Shown: positions 42,315-52,443 of the stretch, piece by piece
Layout: each line of letters begins with the position of its first letter
Numbering within the stretch: the first letter of the stretch is position 1
From: Phaeoceros laevis
Lineage: Eukaryota; Anthocerotophyta; Anthocerotopsida; Notothyladales
Length of the DNA stretch: 64,000 nt
Direction: 5' to 3'
Assembly: GCA_049999765.1 (NCBI GenBank)
Contig: JBNGIQ010009489.1
Span: 88,695 to 152,694 of the forward strand
Program-made: the position numbers and the translations under genes
The notes under the pieces: generated by a model
Database searches by the model: none
What the model was told of the DNA's origin: nothing
Seen by the model: the letters and a program-made list of their open reading frames with translations, nothing else

Positions 42315-43070
42315 CGCATTGACCACATCCACGAGATATATCCAGCCCACGGGGAATAATCCTGCTGTCCTGACTCACGGTCTCCTGATTGCCATTCAAT
42401 CGAGCACCGTCTGTGAGGGTTGGCATTCCTCCCTGGGAACCTCTTGTTGGGCACCCTGCGCACCACTGGTGTTGAAGGCCGCAAACTACAAGGTCCAACG
42501 GTCCGTGCGGGGTTCTGGACACGATGCCATCATTGACTTGTAACTTGTAAAGATTTGTGGAAGTAAAACTTGCGGACAAGAACGGTAGAAAGAAGTCGGC
42601 GAAGTGACCCGACCAGCTAGACTATCTCAGGCACAAGAAGGAATAGGAGCAAGCACCAGTGGTGCAGTATTGATTGACCTTCGTCTGATGTATGCCTCTG
42701 TTGCGTCGTTAATGCTATCTGAACCGCACTCGGGCCCTAGGCCTTGGGCAGTGGACAAGCTCATCCATGACGCAAAAGGGACTACTGTACAACATCTGAG
42801 GGACGGAGCCAGCCAACAATTTGAACCACTTCCGGAAGAAGGGGCGCAGTTTGTTGAGCTGTCTGTCAATTCACAAATGTCTCCTGAAGAAGGTGGCATA
42901 AAAGCACCCTTCTCCATGGACATCTTCGCCAGCATTTACTTGATAAGCTCATACATTTCCAACTGTCGAGATCCTCCTCTGGACTTTGCCCTTATTTATC
43001 TAACTGAGGAGCTCATATGATTTCCAAGTTTCCAACTGTCTCCTCCTATGAATATCATCCAAATTACCTA
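42315..43070. other. Region between the PPR and SURNod19 genes
   Basis: The 5' flank of the PPR gene and 3' flank of the SURNod19 gene. Three degenerate copies of AGCTCAT...CCAACTGTCTCCTCCT occur at about 42947, 43009 and 43081; the last overlaps the end of the SURNod19 coding sequence. Plus-strand open frame 42604-43020 shows no domain. Confidence 0.4.
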
Positions 43071-44961
43071 TTACTTGAGAAGCTCATAAGATTCCAACTG
43101 TCTCCTCCTCTTCACACCAACGAGTGCCACCGCAATCACACCACAAGCAGCAACTACACCTGCAAGCCCAAAAATCGTCGTCACGTATGTCGAAACCTAC
43201 AAAGCAGGTCAGTGGGAACCATTAGTGATAGGCCACATACAGCCAGCCATCCCTTCGAGCAGGAGAAAACAAACGACCTGGCTCTTACCAGGGCGTCCTG
43301 TGACACAGTCACTTGGTTTGTTCCAAGCTGCTTTATGGCAGCTTCTGACTCGTCGAAGTCTGCTATCAAAATGTAATGAAGGCTCATAACACCGGTATGT
43401 GTAGAAAGAGAACTATAGCGGCACTGCAACCGCAGCATCTCCCCATCGTACACTTCTACAGAGCCAGGTTTGGGGTAGCATGCACCCATTCCCACGACGT
43501 AGCCTGCCTCATCACCTGCTGCTGTGCCAGTCCCGTAGAATGGCTCTGACGTACACAACTCACGACCATCCTGCACCCACAAACCAAGAATGGTGAGAAC
43601 ATAAGCATCCTCTGGACAACCATTGAGTGAGAAAAGTGGTAGTGCAGGCTCCACCAGGCGTACCTCACCATATATGGTGCAGCCCATGCCTCCAACATGC
43701 TGGTGGGCTACAGAATATATGACATGACCACCCTTTGGAATAGGGAACCTGGACTCAGCATAGTGCACACATGATGCCGAAGGCAAGCTTCTGTCGCAAG
43801 CAGGAACTGTATACTCCACCTGATAAGACAGACGCAGTATACATCATCAAGCCTCGTTCCAAACCAAAAAAGGAGTGTCGAAACTGTGATCATGTCGCAC
43901 CCAAAACCAGTAATACTGAGAACAGGGGGCTGCACACCTTGCAACCTGATGGGTGCTTGTCTCCCCCCCTCCCTCCTTCGTCTGTGGCATCAAATATGTA
44001 GGTCCTAAGAGGCACAATACTGGAGTCCCAGTCCACAAAATGAACTGTGTACTTGAGATGATACGTTTTCTTGCCGGGCAAGGAAACTCCTTTGACTGCA
44101 CACTGCTGTCCATCCTCGCAGCAGTAAAAACCACCCGTGTAGTTTGTACCGACATTTTCTGCAAACTCAGCCTTGGACACATCCACCCCATACAGTTTAC
44201 ACCTGCGAAGTGAAACAGAGGAGCTTAAGTTTGTTGATGCAAAGCTACATTCAGGAGGCATACCAAACGGTACAAGCCGTTTTTGACACACTGACCTGCA
44301 TTCTAAGCAGCCCCTGGCATCCACAGTAGATCTGGTATCGATGCCATGCACGTTCAAGGACCAGACCTCTCGGTTGCCCTCAGGGACCAGGGCTGGGTCA
44401 CCAACCACAACACCATAAGGGTCAGGAATGGCATTGTTTGTGTGCCTGGTTTCTGCACCAATCCCGAAAAGTTGGTCAAGAGCACGATCCTGACAAATCC
44501 CATCGTTGCGGATGTATGTTTTGGTTCCCGAATTGTCCACGTAGTACCTGCGAGTAATCTGAGATGAGGACAAAAGAACTCCATGGATCCCCTACAATCA
44601 AACCAGACTTGCAAGCAGCCTCCGCAACCTTAGACGTGTACCAGTGTTACCTTGCAATCACCCCATGGTGCAAGTAGAGATCTGTCAAAGGCACAGAAAT
44701 GCCTTCCTCGTCAACCAGCTCCGCATCAAGTCCCTTCACCGCTATGTGACCCGCCGGGAATTCCATGTCCTCCAGCTTGTTGCTGACCCCCCCAGGGCCC
44801 AGAGTGAACGCGTTGGACAGGTAGGTGCGGGACTTGACATTAGCGCCCTGTCTGAAGTTGCTGAAAGTGCTGGCAACGGGCAATTCAATAGCCAGACCGA
44901 CTGAAAGCAGCCCAAGCAGTGCTACCAAACCCAATCCTACAGCCCAGCTCTGACCCGCCAT
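43071..44961 (-). CDS. SURNod19-family protein, 6 exons, intact
   Basis: Exons (minus): 44961-44651, 44547-44296, 44202-43938, 43819-43664, 43570-43289, 43196-43071. All phases agree and give 463 aa; introns are 92-118 bp. It has a signal peptide, then the stress up-regulated Nod 19 domain: LGPGGVSNKLEDMEFPAGHI, VPLTDLYLHHGVI, GIGAETR, VPEGNREVW, HGIDTRS, CLECRCKLYGV, FVDWDSSIVP, VAHQHVGGMG, YGEDGREL, GMGACYPKPGSV, STHTGVMSL. The last exon encodes one transmembrane helix (VSTYVTTIFGLAGVVAACGV) and a basic tail KRRR, so it is probably a type I surface protein. The biochemical role of the family is unknown. ATG 44961 is the first in frame. Confidence 0.93.
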
Positions 44962-46595
44962 CGCCACCTAACAGCGACAGCTGCCCCCACTACCTTACCT
45001 GCAGGCACAGACAAAATCAAGCTCAGTGCTCAGCAATTGCAAGCTTGCGCCACAAAGTTTAACAACATGGTACCAAGTCCAAAAGAAGCCCAATTTTGCA
45101 GCTGAATTTCTGACTCACGACGCCTCATCTAAATAGAGCTGCTCGGGCATTCAAGAGTTGCACTCACCTACTTTTTTTCCTCAAAGACCCGCCTTGCCTG
45201 CTCCATGAAGAAGCTGGAAGGCCAGGCCTTCGTAAACTGCAACTGTTCAAGGCTTGCAACCGCCTGCTGCTTTGTTTCCTAAAGTATGCCAGAAAATGCT
45301 TTCCTTGTGATGCGGGGCATATGGCAAAGGACACGGGACACGTTGAGAGAGAAGGTGGCGGTTTCACAGTCGCTGCCGTGTCGAGATCTTCGGAGTGTAA
45401 TCACGCCAGCGATCTCTATTTTGTTCTATCCACAGTGAGCTGGCACGCGTGAATTTTCTAAACCAGCTAGGCGGCGCCACGTGTGACCACTGCCGACCTC
45501 GAGGCTAAAGGACGACGCAAATGAAGGATCATGTGGAACTTGCTTGGAAACTGTTGTTTCATGAGTATCCTCAGTGAGAACGGTCAAGATACCGTTTTTG
45601 GCCATTGCCAAGTTCTGCAGAAAATAGCCCTTCCAACAAAACCAAATCCAGAAGTCCAGACAGACGAAACTTGTACCAATCTGGACAGTCACACTCGTGG
45701 CTAACATGTTGAAAATGCCCTGCCTGTATGATTGGTCATAGAACACCAACAGCGCTGTAGCAAATAATCTAGACTATAGAATCCATGGATCTGTTAGGCC
45801 ACGGTTTGCATAGCACCTCTCCTGCAGGGGTGCAAATGGGCCGTAGCCTGCCCTTCTGAATGGTGACAGGCCTTCGACAGGCACCTGCACCGTCCTCTCT
45901 CTCCTTGTACGCTCTCCCCCTGGTCTGATTATTGTTTAAGTGCCTGGCTGCGCCAGCAGAGGTTCTTGTTTTGCCGCTTCGACCTTCGCACCAGCGCATC
46001 TGGGGGAAAAGATTTACCAGCCACCAGCCCGCTAGGATACAGCATGGCCGGGCTCTAAAGCAGTGGTTTTACAGTCCACCAACTGTCGCAATTGACCAGC
46101 TTAACGCACAAACACCAGAATTTCACACCACCGGGACCTGAACACAACTTACCTCATCGCCTGTAAGACACAACACTCGGGCCTGTGGCCCGGAAAGCAC
46201 AACTTCCACCAACGAACCCGCTTAAAAACATGAACAAGCTAGAAACAGCATTACACCGGGATTCCTCCCAAACCTTGCTAAGACTGAAACCAGGTCTCTT
46301 CTTCAACTGCTCTTCTAGATCAGAGTGCCCAAAAACATGCCCACAGCCATAGCAAACACTAAGTTGCTCTCGGCAGGGCAGGCATCTAAGCAAACCGCCC
46401 GCCTGACAGGACAAAACTTGCCACGAAGGCTCTACCTGGCAGCCCATATGTACAAGCTAAAAGCGCAACTGGTGCCGGAATCCTACGCATACTTTATCCT
46501 AATCACCTAGGACAGGGCTTAACGCTCAAAACAAAAAGGAGCTTCCGTGCGCCATGGTTAGTTTGAAACCTACCTTATCTTGCCCGAACCGAGCC
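44962..46595. other. Intergenic region
   Basis: 5' flank of SURNod19 followed by sequence with several short open frames (for example minus 45749-45426 and 46447-46154). None has an ATG-supported domain. Nothing certain. Confidence 0.35.
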
Positions 46596-46631
46596 AGTAG
46601 TTTCACCTGCGCCTGAGCAGGTGAAACTACT
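46596..46631. repeat. Perfect 15-bp hairpin
   Basis: Arms AGTAGTTTCACCTGC (46596-46610) and GCAGGTGAAACTACT (46617-46631) enclose the loop GCCTGA. It lies 150 bp past the stop of the minus-strand CC-RING copy, in its likely 3' UTR. Confidence 0.88.
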
Positions 46632-46782
46632 AAAGGAAGACGAGGATGCAAAGCGATTATCTGTCCTGTAAATCACATGACACCCACAAGCGTCTCTTTC
46701 CCTTGTCCAGACAAGATGTGAACTCGTGAGTGGAATGTGAGAAAAAACATTCAGATACAAACGAACTTCCTCTTGCCACCAG

Positions 46783-47938
46783 TCAGGCTTTGTACAGCAT
46801 GGTGCCTGTGATGCGTGTCCTACAAGTCGGACAAGTGTTGTTGGTACTGCGACATCTTTCCACGCACTCCTCGCAGTAATGAGCATGCGCGCATGGAAAA
46901 ATGATCACATTGTGAGGATTTTCGCAGCAAATCTGGCAAGTCTGCGCCTCCACCCGAGCTGCTGCTTCAGCGTTGGCCCTAATCTTCTCATATTCCAGCT
47001 TCTGCCTAGTAACTTCCGTCTGGGTCCTTTCTTTGTCTAACTTCACCTGGGCTGCTGCTTCAACAGCCGCTCTCTTGGCGTCAAGCTCGGCTTTCTCAGC
47101 TTCAAATCTGACCCGCTCACCTGCAAATCTGGCCCGCTCAGCTGCTGCATCTGCCTCGATTTTCTCCTTCTCGACTTTCAAGCGAGACAGCTCCTTCTCG
47201 AGTTTAGGCTTCTCCTCTTCCACCCATTTGACCTGTAACTTGAATTGCAGCTCTGCCAAGAGCTTTTCCATGGACTTCCAACCCGACCTGACCTCAACTT
47301 GCATTTGCGTGACTTCCTCCATGGTAGGCTTCTCCCTTGTTGTGGAGACCACACCCTCAAGTGCACAAGAAAAACAACATGTCCTGCCAGCGGCAACCAG
47401 AACATGCAAGTGCCTTCCACAGTTTCAGCTTCTGGGCCACATCACCTGGTTTTGTGTTGCTATCTTGGCATACCACCTCCAGCCTCCCAAAGTCAATCAT
47501 CGGTTTTAGTTCTGCAAGTTTTGTCTGGACGTCCACCAAAGTTTTTCCCACTTCGGCAGCATTATCCTTCTGGAGAATGGCAGTCATGTACTCTTCCTCG
47601 AGGCTGTAAAGTTGGAAGGCATCCCCCTTCAAAGGCATGCCAAAGGCAGGCCCCAGCTCCTCAAGCCAAAGGCATAGAGGTGGTATGTAGCGCATGTGGA
47701 GCTGGAAAGGATTCACCTTACCATCTGCAACTTCTGCATGGGGCACGGGGACAGGGAGGCGTAGCCATTAGCTACATAGCTACTACGAGTCTGTGGATGT
47801 AAAGGGAGAAGATGTGAACAGGAAAGATGAGCATATAGAGGCAGTCATACCTTTCATGTTTTTGTCCAGGTTGGGCTTTGCGTTGGGCTTCGCTTTGGCC
47901 GTGGCAGTCTGCCTTCGCTTCATAGGAGTTAGGACCAT
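46783..47938 (-). pseudogene. CC-RING gene with a frameshifted internal deletion
   Basis: Exon 1 (47938-47851) and exon 2 (from 47733) keep the family phase-1 intron. Exon 2 encodes LCLWLEELGPAFGMPL and LYSLEEEYMTAILQKDNAAE and stops at 47357. A second frame (about 47380 to 46783) continues with EEVTQMQVEVRSGWKSMEKL, the coiled coil (LEKELSRLKVEKEKIEADAA) and a fully intact RING (CQICCENPHNVIIFPCAHAH, YCEEC, CPTC). Compared with the 49196 and 50647 copies, about 130 residues are missing at the junction and the frame is shifted. The two parts could be expressed separately, but a broken gene is simpler. Confidence 0.72.
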
Positions 47939-48182
47939 TGCAGCAAGTCGCAGCGAGACAAGGAAGAAGACGAGAAAAGATGTTGTCAATCATATCGGCA
48001 CAAGGCCACCCTAAATCCTGGTCTGCTGGTGCTGCTTTCAAATGATGATCTTCTCGCCAAGCATTCTAGCAGATTCGCGCGGGAAGTGCAATATTTATGA
48101 GTCTCGGTGAATAAGTATGGTCAAGCACTAACCAGGTGACTGAGTTGGAGTTTGTAATTGGTGCGGTCGGCCATAGCAGGTG
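47939..48182. other. 5' flank of the frameshifted CC-RING copy
   Basis: The minus-strand frame of exon 1 remains open to about 47990 without an ATG. Nothing else recognised. Confidence 0.35.
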
Positions 48183-48610
48183 ACCAAATGCTCTGCAGCA
48201 TGGTAAAACAGACACATCGTGCCCTTTATGCACATCAGCCTTTAAGGGATCAGACTCTACAGGGTGAGTAAGGTATTTCTTCCTTTTATGGCTGTTCCCA
48301 GCAGTTATACGACCCCATGTAGGTTTGCAGTCTGCGTAATCGTAAGAGTCCAGTGTTCCTAGTCTGCTTGCTGTCGCTCGAATTATTCTAGAGCTCACAA
48401 ATGAAGGTTGTTCAAGCCCTCCATGGCATACTTCCAAGGACTTCGTACAATTGTCAGGTCAATCCCGTACACAATGTCGCTTGTTTTATCAGGAAGCGAA
48501 GGTCTGCTGTTTGCAATACTGACACATGTTTGCTGGTACTTGTAGCAGCTCCAGATTCCAGCGTACTTACGTCTGGAAGCTAACTGAGAAAGAATTCTGA
48601 AACTGAAAGC
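48183..48610 (+). repeat. Copy 2 of the 0.43-kb segmental duplication
   Basis: Matches 17499-17935. It begins with the same RING C-half relic (GKTDTSCPLCTSA) and then shares 3' flank sequence such as GGGTGAGTAAGGTATTTCT, GAAGGTTGTTCAA and GAAAGAATTCTGAAACTGAA. Confidence 0.88.
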
Positions 48611-49195
48611 AGAGGCTAAGAGCGACATTTTTATAGAGACAGTGTTAAGTGATGCAGGGAACAGTTCCCTTCACCATATTGGCGGTGCTGGAGTATAATC
48701 TACCACGCCAGCTCAAGGGGGTGATCTCCCTCCCGCGATATGAGTCTAGGTCAAACCGTAACTAGCTGGCTGAGTTGTCAGACGAATACAAGTTTAGGTT
48801 AAATCCTGGACCCAAGCAAGCTGGGTACTGGTGAGGCCTGGGAAAATGTCCAAAACATCTCTTCTCAGCTAGAGTGGCGTGTGCGAAGGTCATCGGAGCA
48901 GCTGCAGCAGGAGCCTGCAACACCGCGCCATGGTTCTCCAGAATTCACAAAAACGTTCCCACCACAATACCTGCCGCACGACCTTCGACCGAGCAACCGC
49001 ACCAGGTACAACTCCAACTCAGCCAGCCGGTTAATCTCTCGAATAGAATGTCATGCCTCTCCTCACCTTCTTGTTGCAGTGTTCCTTCCAGATTGACAAG
49101 AGCATCCAAAGTTGCTGAGCCTGTATTAAGGGAGTCAGCTAGGTGCAGGTTTTCCGGCCGTGTTTCAGTAGCTTGAACTGGAATCAACTGAAGCC
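48611..49195. other. Region upstream of the next CC-RING gene
   Basis: Plus-strand 48874-49176 is open but shows no family domain. It may include 5' UTR or a lost N-terminal exon. Confidence 0.35.
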
Positions 49196-50365
49196 ATGGT
49201 GACCTCTAGTGCCACAATCGTCAAATGTGCCTGCTCATACAAGTGCTGTTCAGCTCCTGAGGGATATCGTGAGATCTCAAGACGAACTCGGTACAGGCAT
49301 CTCCGACGTGATCAGCTGAAGATGGCGTATGCTAGGCCTAGTTCTGGAGTTCGGAGAACTCGTGACTTCACCTTTAGTGAAGATGCTGCGCATTTGGATG
49401 GTGAAGGTTGGAGTAAAGACCAGGTCGGTTCCCCAGAAGACATGCTCCACCATAAGCGGGCACAGGACTGCTCCACCAGCAGCAAGAAAAGGAGATGCAA
49501 CAGCAGCAGGCAGATGCAGGAGCAGCAGGCAGATGAAGAGGGTATGCAGCTGCAGGTAGATGAACAGGATATGCAGCAGCAGGCAGATGAAGAGGGTATG
49601 CATCTGCAGGCAGATGAACAGGATATGCAGCAGCAGGCAGATGAAGAGGGTATGCAGCTGCAGGTAGATGAACAGGATACGCAGCAGCCGGCATATGAGG
49701 AAGATGCTGGTCCGAAGCGGCAGAAGGGCAGGCGAAATAAACAGCCTGAGTCGCTGGTCCCCGGCATAAGTTCTTGTGATAAGTTGTTTCTCATGCAACA
49801 GAGGAAGCGGTTTAACGAGGGTGTGAAATGGTATCTCTCAGCACTCGAGAGTGTGGCCTCAACAGAAAGGGTGAAGCCTACCTTGGAAGAAGTCACAGAA
49901 ATGCAAGTTGAGGTCAGGTCCGCTTGGAAGTGTTTAGAGAAGCTCTTGGGGGAACTGCAATCTAAGTTACAGGCCGAATGGGTGAAAGGGAAGAAGCTCA
50001 AACTGGTGAGAGAGTTGTCTCGGTTGCAAGCCGAGAAGGACAAACTGGAGGAAGCTGCAGCTGCTGACCAGCTCAGATTTGAAGCCGAGAAAGCGGAGGT
50101 TGAAGCTGTAGCTCAGCGGAAGTTCGAAGCTGAGAAAGCCCAGCTTGAAGCAGCTGCTCAGATGAAGTTGATGTTGGCAACGGCACAAGCTGAAGAAGAG
50201 GCACAAGCTTGCAGAAGTTGCGTGGAGAACTCGTACAATGTGGTTATTCTTCCTTGCTCCCATGCCCATTACTGTGAGAAGTGCGTGGAGGAGTTCCGGA
50301 AAACCAACAATACTTGTCCCACCTGTAGGACACCCATTACGGGAACAGTACGGTGCATTGTTTGA
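49196..50365 (+). CDS. CC-RING protein with an acidic repeat region
   Basis: Single exon, 389 aa, ATG 49196 in a GCCATGG context. Residues about 105-165 consist of three 18-residue repeats (QQADEEGMQLQVDEQDM). Then come RFNEGVKWYLSALE (homologous to FIEGVKGY of the 13812 protein), VTEMQVEVRSAWKCLEKLLG, and a coiled coil (LSRLQAEKDKLEEAAAAD). The RING has all eight ligands: CRSC, CSHAHYCEKC, CPTC, ending GTVRCIV. Between the first two Cys is Arg-Ser rather than Gln-Ile, so the hydrophobic E2 contact is changed. The N-terminal EWRxAVxLWLEEL domain is replaced by unrelated sequence. Confidence 0.82.
   Translation: MVTSSATIVKCACSYKCCSAPEGYREISRRTRYRHLRRDQLKMAYARPSSGVRRTRDFTFSEDAAHLDGEGWSKDQVGSPEDMLHHKRAQDCSTSSKKRRCNSSRQMQEQQADEEGMQLQVDEQDMQQQADEEGMHLQADEQDMQQQADEEGMQLQVDEQDTQQPAYEEDAGPKRQKGRRNKQPESLVPGISSCDKLFLMQQRKRFNEGVKWYLSALESVASTERVKPTLEEVTEMQVEVRSAWKCLEKLLGELQSKLQAEWVKGKKLKLVRELSRLQAEKDKLEEAAAADQLRFEAEKAEVEAVAQRKFEAEKAQLEAAAQMKLMLATAQAEEEAQACRSCVENSYNVVILPCSHAHYCEKCVEEFRKTNNTCPTCRTPITGTVRCIV
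49521..49690. repeat. Coding 54-bp tandem repeat, three copies
   Basis: Period 54 bp (AGCAGGCAGATGAAGAGGGT start), nearly perfect, encoding 18-residue acidic Gln-rich units. Confidence 0.9.
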
Positions 50366-51297
50366 CTGGTGGCCTGCAGCATGCTCCCTCAGAAACTTGC
50401 CAGCTCAAGCGTCCCAACGCTTTGAAACACAGCCACCTTCACCTTTGCTCTCCTCTTCTCTGTGGGCAGTCTGCTACAAGCCTCGAGTCCATCAACAAAT
50501 GCTTCATTAACAGCTACCACACCGTCACGTACACACAATGATGGAGCCTGGTCACCATCTCCCATCTGGCAGGTCCCCAACCGCATGGTAAATAAGGAAC
50601 TACCTCATGAGAATGCATCATGAATTCATAGCATCCTACCTTTGGCATGCCTTCGGAGGGAGATGGCTTGCATTGTTACCGCCTTGAAGAAGAGCACATG
50701 ACTGCTATTCTCCACAAGGATAACGTTGGGAAGGTAGCGAAAGCACTGGCGGTCGTCCAGACCAAATTGGCGGAATTGTTACCGGTGATTGACTTTGAGA
50801 AGCTGGAGTTGTTGTGCCAAGACAGCAACACGGTAGCAGATGATGTGGCCCAGAAGCTGAAACTGTGGAAGGCAGTTGCTTGTTCCGGTTGCCCCTCGCA
50901 GGATATGCTTTCTTACATGAAGGAGTTGCGAGGAGCTTGGCATGCTGCGAAGTGGGAAAGCTCGTACAATGTGTGGACTCGGAGCATCGGTGGCTGTTTC
51001 TTGCAGATCTGTGCAAAGGCTATGAAGGACGCAGCAACCTTCAGTCAGGGTCCGGACAGTGGAATCCAACGTGTGATGGACGCCTTTCCGGCCCTGCTCC
51101 AGGGGCTCGAGGGCCTGAAGCTTGAGAAACAGGAGGATGAAGGTTCTTCTGAATCCGAGAAGGAGCCGTCTCGGTTCCAAGCCGAGAAGGACAAACTCGG
51201 GGCAGACGAAGCAGCCGATAAGATCAAACTTGAAGCTGACTTGCTCAGATTTGACGCTATCATCGCGTCACTTGTCAGTACCGCAGAAAAGAAAGTG

Positions 51298-51392
51298 TTG
51301 CAATTCCAAGAACAGGCCAAATTGGTGGAAGAGGAAAAGAAAGGGTTGCAATTCCAAGAACAGGCCAAATTGGTGGAACAGGAAAAGCATAA
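51298..51392. repeat. Coding 48-bp tandem duplication
   Basis: TTGCAATTCCAAGAACAGGC begins units at 51298 and 51346. Each encodes LQFQEQAKLVEEEKKG-type sequence. Confidence 0.88.
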
Positions 51393-51471
51393 ACTCGAGG
51401 AGGTGTCTCGGTTGCAAGCTGAGAAGGCAGATGCAGCAGCCGAGCAGATCAGACCTGAAGCTGAGCTGGTA

Positions 51472-51620
51472 GGATTTGAAGCTGAGCGGGTTAGGTTTGA
51501 AGCTGAGAGGGACAGATTCGAAGCTGAGCGGGTCGTATTTGAAGCTGAGAGGGTCAGATTTGAAGAGGAGCGGGTCAGATTTGAAGCTGAGAGGGTCAGA
51601 TTTGACGCCGAGAAAGCTGA
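51472..51620. repeat. Coding 21-bp repeat, seven heptads
   Basis: Seven tandem 21-bp units such as GATTTGAAGCTGAGAGGGTCA encode FEAERVR-type heptads, a continuous stripe in the coiled coil. Confidence 0.92.
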
Positions 51621-51825
51621 GCTTGCTGCTAAGGAAGCAGAAGCCGAAGCAGCAGCCCAGGAGAAGTTGGACAATGAGAAGTCCCGGGCTTCGCCGCCGA
51701 ACCAACACAACCTGCCCTTCCTGCCGAGCTGTGGTGAAGGGAACACTTCCCTGCATCACATAGCTGTTAGGCGTACAATGAGAAAGCTCAGCGTCATGCT
51801 ACATCTAGGCGGACTCGAGCTGTAG

Positions 51826-52443
51826 CCCAGCGGAAGCTCGAGGTAGAGATAATTCCAATCGAAGTTGGAGCACAAACAGTTGATCTTTTGGGCACAGAAG
51901 CACAACTTCCAGCACGGCCTTGAAGGGCCCAAAAGATCAACTGTTGGGCTTCTTCACCCTGGTGCAAATCTCCAACACTTCCAGCGAGTGTGTGTAGTAG
52001 AACCTTGTCGGCCACTCTAAGGGAAGCCAATTTGTGCTACCCACATCCTTCTGAGCCACACAATGATGCTCGTACAAAACGTTACTCGAAACCTAAAGTC
52101 AAACCCTATACGGCAGTCTCATTTCAATTTCTGAAGTCTGTAGAACTTTCAGGTTGGATTGCGGTCACCGTCAAGGTGCTTATTAGTAGCAGCTGTTCCA
52201 GAGTGGACCTCTTTCGATTCACATACCCGTCGGCTTTGCATTCAGGGATTGGGAGACCCAAGCATTCTTCTTGAAGTTTTTCAAGTCTCACCGTCTTCGT
52301 CTTCGCGATGAGATTCTGCGATTGCTGGTGCTGGATGCGCCGATGATTCAGCCATCTCAGGCATCGCGCAAGAATCTGGCCGCACACCGCTCTCCTCGGT
52401 TGGAACGACCTAATCGTGCAGGCGGGGGGGGGTAATCTTGAGC
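51826..52443. other. Intergenic region with a strong inverted repeat
   Basis: Contains the foldback at 51875-51945. The rest has short open frames and a G9 run at about 52424. No gene. Confidence 0.45.
51875..51945. repeat. Perfect 19-bp inverted repeat, 33-nt loop
   Basis: Arms 51875-51893 (AACAGTTGATCTTTTGGGC) and 51927-51945 are exact reverse complements. An RNA from either strand would form a 71-nt hairpin. Confidence 0.9.

Larger units (their letters stand above)
50647..51763 (+). pseudogene. CC-RING copy lacking the first RING half
   Basis: From ATG 50647 (MPSEGDGLHCYRLEEEHMTA) a long frame runs to 51825. It starts in the middle of the family N-terminal domain (the GMP of FGMPLKGD) right after a stop, so the 5' part is gone. 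It includes QKLKLWKAVACSGCPSQDML and a long coiled coil. At about 51680 the coiled coil (AQEKLDNEKSRAS) jumps straight to the second RING half, which lies in another frame (RRTNTTCPSCRAVVKGTLPC, ending at 51763). The CxxC-CxH-CxxC half is deleted. A stable coiled-coil protein with an unrelated tail could still be made. Confidence 0.75.

Noticed and set aside
49312-50043. Long minus-strand frame opposite the 49196 gene, rich in Cys and Ser
   Set aside because: It is the antisense of the 54-bp repeats and coiled coil. The apparent Cys-rich repeats are an artefact.
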